Assembly: GCA_003242315.1 (NCBI GenBank)
Contig: QGUY01000182.1
Coordinates: 1-8,095 of the forward strand
DNA: 8,095 nt
Reading direction: 5' to 3'
From: Bacteroidota bacterium
GTDB taxonomy: Bacteria; Bacteroidota; Bacteroidia; Cytophagales; Cyclobacteriaceae
This document shows positions 1 through 5,763 of this stretch, piece by piece. The position numbers and the translations under genes are program-made. Each line of letters starts with the position of its first letter. Positions within the stretch are counted from its first letter, which is position 1. The notes below the pieces were generated by a model. The model made no database searches and was not told the DNA's origin. It saw only the letters and a program-made list of their open reading frames with translations.

Positions 1-274
1 GCCCGGAGCACGCCGCGAAGTGATGGAACAATACATCAAGCGCCTCCGCGAACTCGAAGAAGTGGGACTCAGCTTCGAGGGTGTAGAAAAGTGCTACGCT
101 ATCCAGGCGGGCCGCGAACTCCGCGTCATCGTGGATGCTGAAAAGGCCAGCGACGAACGTGCGAGCCAACTCAGCTTCGACATCTCACAAAAGATCGAAC
201 GCGACATGCAGTATCCCGGGCAAATCAAGGTGACTGTGATACGGGAAATGAGAAGCGTAGCGTACGCCAAATAA
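1..274 (+). CDS. rny: Ribonuclease Y, C-terminal 90 residues (5' end outside window)
   Basis: This is the end of RNase Y, the membrane-anchored endoribonuclease that starts mRNA decay in many bacteria. The frame is open from base 2, giving PGARREVMEQYIKRLRELEE before the first internal Met, so the ATG at base 23 is not the true start. The visible part is the conserved tail after the HD domain. It includes the stretch around 'GVEKCYAIQAGRELRVIVDA', then QLSFDISQKIE, YPGQIKVTVIRE and a final AYAK, which match the family's C-terminus as I know it. The catalytic HD residues, KH domain and N-terminal membrane helix lie upstream of the window. Stop TAA is at 272-274. Four bases later a long inverted repeat begins, so the 3' end of the rny mRNA is probably strongly structured. 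The family call is very secure; whether the upstream part is intact cannot be seen. Confidence 0.95.
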   Translation, partial: PGARREVMEQYIKRLRELEEVGLSFEGVEKCYAIQAGRELRVIVDAEKASDERASQLSFDISQKIERDMQYPGQIKVTVIREMRSVAYAK

Positions 275-278
275 CCCA

Positions 279-400
279 CCCCCTGAAGCAAATGCTCCTG
301 CGTCGCATCCCTTCAGGGCGGGCCCATGAAGTGATCGACGAAAGTAACAAGGTGTAACCCTGAAGGGATGCCGACGTTAGGAAGCATCTCCTTTAGGGGG
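279..400. repeat. 122-base imperfect inverted repeat (REP/MITE-like or structured 3' end)
   Basis: Reading inward, 279-288 pairs with 391-400 (CCCCCTGAAG against CTTTAGGGGG, one G-U). After a 3x3 internal loop, 292-295 pairs with 384-387, and 296-299 with 379-382 past one bulged base. Then 301-304 pairs with 373-376, and 305-318 pairs perfectly with 358-371 (GCATCCCTTCAGGG against CCCTGAAGGGATGC). That is about 37 pairs around a 39-base centre (319-357). It begins 4 bases after the rny stop. There is no T-run after it on either strand, so it is not a standard intrinsic terminator. No open frame and no obvious target-site duplication are seen. It could be an interspersed palindromic element, a non-autonomous transposon relic or an mRNA 3' structure; the sequence alone does not decide. 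Confidence 0.75.
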
Positions 401-417
401 GAGTTGTCCTTCCCCCC
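396..417. other. G/C-run hairpin competing with the long inverted repeat
   Basis: GGGGGGA at 396-402 pairs exactly with TCCCCCC at 411-417 around an 8-base loop, with a possible extra G-U pair at 403/410. The G-run at 396-400 is also the outer right arm of the 279-400 inverted repeat, so the two structures cannot both form fully. The bases that follow on the plus strand (GATAATGG) are not a T-tract, so terminator function is not supported by the usual rule. Confidence 0.55.
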
Positions 418-434
418 GATAATGGTTAAATTCA
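403..434 (+). promoter_or_regulatory. Weak candidate Bacteroidota-type promoter for the metallopeptidase gene
   Basis: The Bacteroidota housekeeping promoter is TTTG near -33 and TAnnTTTG near -7, about 19-21 bases apart. Here GTTG (403-406) is followed after 20 bases by TAAATTCA (427-434), which matches 3 of 4 and 4 of 6 defined positions. It would give a leader of roughly 12-16 bases before the ATG at 454. The -33 part falls in the loop of the 396-417 hairpin. The match is weak and could be chance. Confidence 0.22.
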
Positions 435-453
435 TCCTAATTCACGGGCAGGC

Positions 454-1263
454 ATGAAGGCGCGGTCAATTCTGATTTTTATCCTTACCCTCGGCGTTTT
501 GCCGTTCCTGACGGGCGGCAGGCCAGCAGACAATGCCGATGAGGATTACCTCCAGTGCCGCATTCGGGAAGTCGGCGAAATGCTCGGCGTCACGATCATC
601 ACCGACCAGCCGGTGCGCGATTCCTGGGGAGCGATTTCATACCGAACACCAACCGAGGACGACGAGCTCCTCAAATACCTCGAGCTTGTCGCACGTGAAT
701 TCTCCAAGTACCCGGAAGGCTACCTCAGGCAGTCGCACGCTCACACGCTCGTTTTGGTCAGCGACCTTGCCTACTGCGAACAACCGCGTGCCGCCATCCC
801 GGACCCCTATCGCAATCAACTATACCTTTCGGTGAACGGTGCGTTCCGCATCCGCTCAGAACGCTACCTCGCGCACGTAATGCATCACGAACTGCATCAC
901 CTTACCGAATATTCCATGTGGCGAAACATGACGTTCGACTGGAACGAATGGATCTCACTCAACGGCGATGGATTCTGCTACGGCACGGGCGGCGCGGACG
1001 CATATGCTGAATACCTTGCCCACGGTACAGACTTTTATTCACCTGTCAATCCACACCGCGGCTTCATCAATCGTTACTCACTTACCGGTGACGAAGAAGA
1101 TCGCGCTGAACTCATGGCCTTCATCATGACCGACTTCGAACGGCCCGTCGTCACCGAGCTGCTCCAAAAGGACCAGATTCTTCGCGAAAAGTCTCGACTG
1201 CTCGCCAGGTTGTTTGCCGATTTCGGAAGACCGTCAGTGCAGATGTTGGTTGCCCTTGAGTAG
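454..1263 (+). CDS. Exported HEXXH zinc-metallopeptidase-like protein
   Basis: This 269-residue protein starts with a short basic end and a hydrophobic stretch (about residues 4-20, ILIFILTLGVLPFL), a likely Sec signal peptide. No lipobox cysteine follows, so it is probably secreted or periplasmic rather than a lipoprotein. HHELHH at 144-149 contains the zincin motif HEXXH (H145, E146, H149). About 70 residues later, EEDRAE (214-219) offers a glutamate that could be the third zinc ligand, as in gluzin-type peptidases; 'EDRAE' after an aromatic segment is a pattern I know from unassigned zinc-binding metallopeptidases. YAEY (184-187) and the GTGGADAY stretch lie between. The substrate is unknown. 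The ATG at 454 is chosen because it directly precedes the signal peptide; only a weak AGG-like site precedes it. The gene stands alone between rny and the convergent glycosyltransferases. Stop TAG at 1261-1263 shares its last base with a repeat array. Confidence 0.75.
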   Translation: MKARSILIFILTLGVLPFLTGGRPADNADEDYLQCRIREVGEMLGVTIITDQPVRDSWGAISYRTPTEDDELLKYLELVAREFSKYPEGYLRQSHAHTLVLVSDLAYCEQPRAAIPDPYRNQLYLSVNGAFRIRSERYLAHVMHHELHHLTEYSMWRNMTFDWNEWISLNGDGFCYGTGGADAYAEYLAHGTDFYSPVNPHRGFINRYSLTGDEEDRAELMAFIMTDFERPVVTELLQKDQILREKSRLLARLFADFGRPSVQMLVALE

Positions 1264-1314
1264 CAGTAGGCAGTACGCAGTGGGCAGTAATACGCAGTGG
1301 GCAGTAGGAAGTGG
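1263..1314. repeat. GCAGTNN heptad repeat array
   Basis: Degenerate 7-base units (GCAGTAG, GCAGTAC, GCAGTGG, GCAGTAA) start at 1263, 1270, 1277 and 1284. After a 3-base insertion (TAC) they resume at 1294 and 1301, with a decayed unit GAAGTGG at 1308. Within it TACGCAGTGGGCAGTA is repeated exactly at 1274-1289 and 1291-1306. The array lies in the gap between two convergent genes and begins in the metallopeptidase stop codon. From memory, similar GCAGTNG arrays are common between genes in Bacteroidota; function unknown. Confidence 0.85.
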
Positions 1315-1351
1315 ACGACGCATCCCTTGATCATTTATTACCGACTATCGA

Positions 1352-2335
1352 TCACGCGGTCCCTGAGCTTGTCGAAGGGCCCTTCATCCACTGCTTAACA
1401 AACCCCACTCCGTATCCCCACAGTTGAACAATGGCAGCGATGATTGAAAGAAACGCAACGACAACATTCTTGCTCGTCATCAGTGCATGAATAAATATTA
1501 CGGCCAGATAAAACACTAATCCTGCCGCTAGGGCTGTTCCCAAACGCGGAGCAAACAGATAAATGAAGGGCAATGCAATCACGGCAGCAACGAACAGCGT
1601 CGGGAACCAGTGCGTAAGTTTTACTTCACCGGGATGGCGTCGGCCGACGAGCGCGCGGCCTTTGCCGAAGTTCCACACCTGGCGATAAAATTGCGAGAAT
1701 GTGGTTCGGCGCTTGTGGTACACGTAAGCATCGGCGATGAGACCTGATTTAAACCCTGCCTTTTTTAGTCGGATACTGAGCTCGATATCTTCCGACAGCC
1801 TATCGAAGGCAAAACCTCCAAGTTGTTCAAATACTGCGCGTGAGATTCCCATGTTAAAACTGCGCGGCTGAAACCAGCCCATGTGGCGCTTTCCACCGCG
1901 TATCCCTCCCGTTGTGAGGAACGACGACATTGTATAGCCCATGGCGCGCTGCCGCAGGGTGAAGTCGCTGGTGGGACGATCCGGACCACCCCATGCATCC
2001 AGCTTTTCCTTTGCCAGTGCATCCTCCACCGCTTCAAAGTAGTGTTCTGGAAGAATGCAGTCAGAATCGAAAAACACGAGGTAGGTCCCGCGTGCGTGTC
2101 CTGCTCCGTAGTTGCGTGTTGGTCCGGGGCCTGAATTTTGTTTGAAGAAGTACTGGATATCGAGTTTACCGCGGAACTTGTCCACCACGGAGTCCGAGCG
2201 TTGCGCGGAACCGTCGTCGACAATCAACACTTCGAAGTTATGTTGCCGTTGCCGTGTAAGGCTAAGCAGCAGCTCCTCCACTTCACCGGGACGATTGTAA
2301 ACCGGGACGATAACAGAGTACGTGGGTGTCTTCAT
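1352..2335 (-). CDS. Membrane-anchored glycosyltransferase family 2 protein
   Basis: This 327-residue protein has a GT-A fold catalytic domain followed by a membrane anchor. YSVIVPVYNRP (6-16) opens the nucleotide-binding fold, VDDGS (39-43) is the typical GT2 sugar-nucleotide motif, FFDSD (88-92) is the metal-binding DxD equivalent, and SEDIE (181-185) is the likely catalytic-base region. RQVWNFGKG (218-226) resembles the Q/RxxRW region of processive enzymes but is not a clear match. About three hydrophobic helices follow (roughly 244-262, 265-286, 290-308). It probably adds a sugar at the inner face of the cytoplasmic membrane; the acceptor is unknown. The ATG is 12 bases after the stop of the preceding glycosyltransferase gene, so it is the last gene of the operon. 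The final residues GPSTSSGTA and the TGA stop are encoded by a dispersed repeat, so the natural C-terminus may once have been different. Confidence 0.88.
   Translation of the reverse strand: MKTPTYSVIVPVYNRPGEVEELLLSLTRQRQHNFEVLIVDDGSAQRSDSVVDKFRGKLDIQYFFKQNSGPGPTRNYGAGHARGTYLVFFDSDCILPEHYFEAVEDALAKEKLDAWGGPDRPTSDFTLRQRAMGYTMSSFLTTGGIRGGKRHMGWFQPRSFNMGISRAVFEQLGGFAFDRLSEDIELSIRLKKAGFKSGLIADAYVYHKRRTTFSQFYRQVWNFGKGRALVGRRHPGEVKLTHWFPTLFVAAVIALPFIYLFAPRLGTALAAGLVFYLAVIFIHALMTSKNVVVAFLSIIAAIVQLWGYGVGFVKQWMKGPSTSSGTA
1358..1382. repeat. Dispersed palindromic repeat (GGTCCCTGAGCTTGTCGAAGGGCC type)
   Basis: GGTCCCT (1358-1364) pairs with AGGGCCC (1376-1382) with one T/C mismatch, and CTT (1368-1370) can pair with AAG (1375-1377) around GTCG as an alternative. 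I recognise this unit, CCCTTCGACAAGCTCAGGG read on the other strand, as a repeat found between genes in many unrelated bacteria. Here it lies inside the last codons of the 1352-2335 glycosyltransferase gene. Confidence 0.75.
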
Positions 2336-2347
2336 TCACTACTCAGT

Positions 2348-3364
2348 TCAGCGCACACTGCGGGTTGGCGCAGGCACAGTGGTAATGAATTGCTCGTCGG
2401 CAAAACCGATTTTTTCTGAGATAAGGTAATCCTTTTTTGACACTGCCTGCTGCGACAGGAGCTCGGCCAGAAATCCCGTGAGAAACAGCTGTGAGCCGAT
2501 GATCAGCGCGACGAGTGCGAGATAAAAAAGAGGTTGTTCAGTAATGGCTCGCTTTACAGGAACACCCGATACAAACAGCGAATACATTTTTTCGCCGAAC
2601 AGTTTCACCGTAAAGATGAATCCGATAAGAAACGACACCGACCCAATGGTGCCGAAAAAGTGCATCGGTTTTTGGCGAAAACGGCCTACGAACAGCACTG
2701 AAGCCAAGTCAAGAAAACCAGTGATGAGCCGGCGAAAGCCATACTTGGTTCTCCCGTATTTTCTCGGCCGGTGTTCCACCACCTTCTCTCCGATGCGGGT
2801 ATAGCCCGCCCACTTGGCGATCAGCGGGATATACCGGTGCATCTCGCCGTACACGGTGATGTTTTTCACTACTGTGCCGGCATAGGCCTTTAGGCCACAG
2901 TTGAAGTCGTGCAACTTAATGCCCGACAGCTGTCGCGTGACGTAGTTAAAAAGCCGCGAGGGTATCGTCTTGGACAAGGGATCGCGCCTTACCTTTTTCC
3001 ATCCGGAGACCAGCTGATACCCATCGTTAACGATCATGTTGTACAGTGCAGGAATTTCATCAGGGCTGTCCTGCAGGTCGGCATCCATCGTAATCACGAC
3101 TTTCCCGGAAGTTGCGCGAAAGCCCGTTTGGAGCGCGGCCGACTTTCCAAAATTTCGATTCAGTCGAAGTCCTTTAAACCGTCGGTCTTCGTTGCTGATT
3201 TTTACGATCTGTTCCCAGGAACTATCTGAGCTGCCGTCATCAATCATTATCACCTCAAAAGTGAAGTCATGATCGTCCAATACGCGCCTGATCCATTGCG
3301 TTAGTTCGGGTAATGACTCCTCCTCATCGTATACCGGAATGACAACGGACAGCTCCGGGTTCAT
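2348..3364 (-). CDS. Polyprenyl-phosphate glycosyltransferase, family 2 (DPM1/GtrB/ArnC-like)
   Basis: This 338-residue enzyme is of the type that moves a sugar from a nucleotide to a polyprenyl phosphate carrier at the membrane. The order of motifs fits: LSVVIPVYDEE (5-15), IDDGSSD (41-47), LNRNFGKSAALQTGF (68-82), MDADLQD (93-99) with the metal-binding aspartates, and HDFNCGLKAY (152-161). GEMHRYIP (173-180) follows, then a basic stretch HRPRKYGRTKYGF (198-210). Two membrane helices (about 235-255 and 279-301) follow, as in GtrB-like proteins; the tail after 305 is cytosolic and not recognised. The sugar and the exact carrier cannot be told from sequence. The start ATG is 6 bases after the DUF4199 stop and the next glycosyltransferase begins 12 bases after its own stop, so the two enzymes are probably co-expressed and may act in one envelope glycan or lipid pathway. 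Confidence 0.92.
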   Translation of the reverse strand: MNPELSVVIPVYDEEESLPELTQWIRRVLDDHDFTFEVIMIDDGSSDSSWEQIVKISNEDRRFKGLRLNRNFGKSAALQTGFRATSGKVVITMDADLQDSPDEIPALYNMIVNDGYQLVSGWKKVRRDPLSKTIPSRLFNYVTRQLSGIKLHDFNCGLKAYAGTVVKNITVYGEMHRYIPLIAKWAGYTRIGEKVVEHRPRKYGRTKYGFRRLITGFLDLASVLFVGRFRQKPMHFFGTIGSVSFLIGFIFTVKLFGEKMYSLFVSGVPVKRAITEQPLFYLALVALIIGSQLFLTGFLAELLSQQAVSKKDYLISEKIGFADEQFITTVPAPTRSVR

Positions 3365-3370
3365 CAGTTT

Positions 3371-3898
3371 CTAGAAAGCAGGTTGCGGATTTCTCTTTTG
3401 CGTAAAGATACTCACGATTACGGCAATGAGAACACTAATGAACATGGCAACAAAGAAACCGAATACCCAGAAAAAGCGCCTGGTGTTCTCCTGTATCATA
3501 TCGATCTGACTGTCAGGCACCCCCTGGTCCTCCATCTGAATTCGCTGTGCTTCATAGAATTGATCCATGACGGCCGGATCAACAAAGGAGGTATAGGCCC
3601 ATTGGACGAGCAGCGCGACAAGCACCCCGATCAGGGCCATCCAAAACCCGATTCCAACGCCCTGCCCATAGCTCATAAAGCCGTCACCGGACTGCTTGAA
3701 TTCGTTATGTGCCAGGACAATGAATGTTACGCTGGCAGCCAGGCTTATCAATCCTGCCCACCATGCGTTATCGAAGGGGTTGTGGCCCAATAAGGCACGC
3801 ACAAGAAAGAAGAATATGCCAAATCCGGCCGAATAGAGTCCGTACTTGATCCCGACTCCGCGGGTAGTAACGGCCTTTCCATGGACATCATTTTCCAT
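3371..3898 (-). CDS. DUF4199 family membrane protein (second copy)
   Basis: This 175-residue integral membrane protein is of the DUF4199 type, a Bacteroidota family of unknown function. About four membrane helices are visible (near 18-36, 46-64, 80-101 and 142-166). A non-membrane segment of about 40 residues (103-141) lies between helices 3 and 4; it is rich in Gln, Asp and Glu and probably faces one side of the membrane as a helical hairpin. A conserved-looking stretch HNEFKQSGDGFMSYGQG (64-80) precedes helix 3, the part of the family I recognise best. The C-terminus is basic (TQKRN). The ATG lies 2 bases after the TAA of the upstream paralogue, without a Shine-Dalgarno site, suggesting translational coupling. 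A subunit or helper role next to the glycosyltransferases is possible but unproven. Confidence 0.85.
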   Translation of the reverse strand: MENDVHGKAVTTRGVGIKYGLYSAGFGIFFFLVRALLGHNPFDNAWWAGLISLAASVTFIVLAHNEFKQSGDGFMSYGQGVGIGFWMALIGVLVALLVQWAYTSFVDPAVMDQFYEAQRIQMEDQGVPDSQIDMIQENTRRFFWVFGFFVAMFISVLIAVIVSIFTQKRNPQPAF

Positions 3899-3900
3899 AA

Positions 3901-4434
3901 TTAAGGGGTTTTGGGTTGTTTTCTCAAAATAACTGATACGATGATACTAACAAACATCCCAATCAATAATCCCTGGCCAAGGTAGGATATCGCTAGCATC
4001 CTGCTATGAGTCGCAGGCAACAGCGAAAGATTACGCTCAAAAATCTCTTTACCGATCGCTTCTATGTCTTCTTCGGAGAATGTCTGCAGGTAGGCCGTCA
4101 TTTCTGTGATGTAATCCGGCACAAAATCACTCTCCAATGCAGCAAAGATGAGCAAGCCCGCCGAGCCCAGGGAGCATGCAACAAGCACGACGACATAGCT
4201 GCCCATCATGCCCTGATAGAAATGCAGTGTGCCGTAGTTAAATCGGTCACGGAATTCGCGCAAGGCAAAGAACACAAACATTCCCAACAGCACGATGCGG
4301 AAGTCGAGATAAGGCGCAATCATGAGCGGATGATGCCCGGCGTAATAGGTGATAACGAAGAATGCGACCATCAGGCCGCCGGCAATGAGGCCGTAACGAA
4401 CACAAACAGAAAGTAGCGGTCTTAAGGACTTCAT
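3901..4434 (-). CDS. DUF4199 family membrane protein (first copy)
   Basis: This 177-residue protein starts at the ATG whose last two bases and the next base form the TGA stop of the dihydroorotase homologue (ATGA overlap). The frame stays open for 42 codons upstream, but those lie inside the neighbour and are basic and Gln-rich, so the MKSLRPLL start is preferred. Four membrane helices are likely (near 13-32, 45-59, 74-100 and 148-170). A soluble stretch of about 45 residues between helices 3 and 4 contains EEDIEAIGKEIFE (121-133). The layout matches the next gene, including a REFRDRFNYGTLHFYQG stretch (59-75) corresponding to HNEFKQSGDGFMSYGQG there. The two are therefore probably diverged tandem duplicates that could pair in the membrane. 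Function is unknown. Confidence 0.83.
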   Translation of the reverse strand: MKSLRPLLSVCVRYGLIAGGLMVAFFVITYYAGHHPLMIAPYLDFRIVLLGMFVFFALREFRDRFNYGTLHFYQGMMGSYVVVLVACSLGSAGLLIFAALESDFVPDYITEMTAYLQTFSEEDIEAIGKEIFERNLSLLPATHSRMLAISYLGQGLLIGMFVSIIVSVILRKQPKTP

Positions 4435-5699
4435 CGTACTCCCGGAGCGATCCACGCCTTGTTGTTGTTGAACACGGCGGCGACTCTTCCCTTGATCTTT
4501 TGTCCCCACCACGGCGAATTCTTTGATTTCGATTTGCTGGTGGATTCGTCGAGTGTCCATTCCGCGGCGGGGTCAAGCAACGTCACTTCCGCGGGTTCTC
4601 CTTCACGTATGACGGGCACTTCAAGGTTGAGCAGCCGACGGGGGTTGACAGCAATTTTTTCAACAAGAACGGACAGGTCAACCCATCGTGTCAGCGCGGT
4701 AATGTTTGCTGCGAAGGTCTGAAGGTTAATCATGCCAAATGCTGCCTGATCAAACTCCGTCTTCTTGCTTTCCTCGTCCTGAGGCAAGTGTCCGCTGCAG
4801 ATCACATCGATCGTCCCATCCTTCAGCCCTTTGATGAGTGCCTCCTGATCTGGCTTTTCGCGGAGGGGCGGCATTACTTTATAGTTCGTATCAAAGCCCG
4901 ACACGCTCCGGTCGTCAAGCAACGCCTGATATGAGGTGATATCACACGAAATCCTGAGTTTCTTTTTCGCAGCGCGAATGAGGTCTACCGACCTGGCGGT
5001 TGACAGACGTGCGAGATGTAGTCTACCTCCGGCATACCCAAGGATCTGGAGGTTTCTGCTTACGGCTACCTCTTCGGCAACACGGGGTAATCCCTTTAAC
5101 CCGAGCATGGTACTTTGAACGCCTTCATGCATTTGGCCGAAAGTGTTGAGCCAAATATCCTGAGGCAAGTCGATGAGCAGTCCGTCAAACTTCTGCAGGT
5201 ACTGCAGCGCCTTCAGCAAAATATCGGTATGCCACAATGGCTTCAGGCCGTCGGTGAATGCTATTGCGCCTGCATGACGCAAATCGATCATTTCCGTCAG
5301 TTCCTCACCCTTGCAGTCGCGCGTGACCGCAGCAAGCGGGTACAATGTGACGAGTCGCGTTCCATTGTGCCGCGTGATATAGGAAATCTCGTTCTTGGTC
5401 TGAAGCGCCGGAACAGTATTGGGCAGCAATGCAATTCCGGTAAATCCGCCGGCAGCGGCCGCTTCGGTAACGGAGTCGAGATCCTCCTGATATTCCAGTC
5501 CGGGATCGCCGGCGAAGGTTCCAAGGTCGAACCATCCGGGCGTGAGTTTCATGCCACGTGCATGAATGACCTTATCGGAGGACGCATTCTTATCACCAAT
5601 GGAAGCAATCTTGCCGTTATGGATCAGAACGTTTTTTTCTTTTCCGTTATGTGGTGATTCCGCGTCGACAATCTCAGCTCCCTCGATCAGGATTTTCAT
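4431..5699 (-). CDS. Dihydroorotase-family protein (PyrC-like), probably non-catalytic
   Basis: This 422-residue protein has the length and overall course of type I dihydroorotases, which close carbamoyl-aspartate to dihydroorotate in pyrimidine synthesis. Recognisable parts are the PGWFDLGTFAGDPG region (54-67), LLPNTVPALQ (91-100), CKGEELTEM with AIAFTDG (129-151), RLHLARLSTARS (226-237) and SGHLPQDEESKK (302-313). However, the metal site is largely gone: the usual HxH is G60 and F62, the HCED histidine position is L178, the H of HxST is R231, and the Asp of the TDHAP motif is G303; only D150 remains. It therefore fits the pseudo-dihydroorotases that serve as structural partners of aspartate transcarbamoylase, or a new role. 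A short Ser/Lys-rich stretch (386-395) interrupts the C-terminal beta region. The next gene overlaps its stop by ATGA; the gap to the BatA-like gene upstream is 64 bases, with no clear promoter. Confidence 0.9.
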   Translation of the reverse strand: MKILIEGAEIVDAESPHNGKEKNVLIHNGKIASIGDKNASSDKVIHARGMKLTPGWFDLGTFAGDPGLEYQEDLDSVTEAAAAGGFTGIALLPNTVPALQTKNEISYITRHNGTRLVTLYPLAAVTRDCKGEELTEMIDLRHAGAIAFTDGLKPLWHTDILLKALQYLQKFDGLLIDLPQDIWLNTFGQMHEGVQSTMLGLKGLPRVAEEVAVSRNLQILGYAGGRLHLARLSTARSVDLIRAAKKKLRISCDITSYQALLDDRSVSGFDTNYKVMPPLREKPDQEALIKGLKDGTIDVICSGHLPQDEESKKTEFDQAAFGMINLQTFAANITALTRWVDLSVLVEKIAVNPRRLLNLEVPVIREGEPAEVTLLDPAAEWTLDESTSKSKSKNSPWWGQKIKGRVAAVFNNNKAWIAPGVR

Positions 5700-5763
5700 T
5701 CCGGATATTAGGTTAGTTTTCGTTTTGAACTTGTCCTGACAGCACCCTGTTCTCTGCCGACGC

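Noticed and set aside
279..400. CRISPR-like or phage attachment site interpretation of the inverted repeat
   Set aside because: There are no repeated units with spacers, no cas genes, no integrase and no direct duplications at the borders.
1074..1334. 86-codon minus-strand frame containing LPTAYYCPLRTAYC
   Set aside because: The Cys/Tyr-rich part is only the translation of the GCAGTNN repeat array, and the rest is antisense to the metallopeptidase gene.
3383..4416. Two 136-codon plus-strand open frames over the DUF4199 genes
   Set aside because: Both are antisense shadows of clear membrane protein genes; their similar length is coincidental to the paralogous layout.
4435..4560. 42-codon upstream extension of the first DUF4199 gene
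   Set aside because: It lies wholly inside the dihydroorotase homologue, has a basic Gln-rich composition unlike a membrane protein start, and the ATGA overlap start is well placed.
5115..5657. 180-codon plus-strand open frame
   Set aside because: It is antisense to the well-supported dihydroorotase homologue and shows no recognisable protein features.
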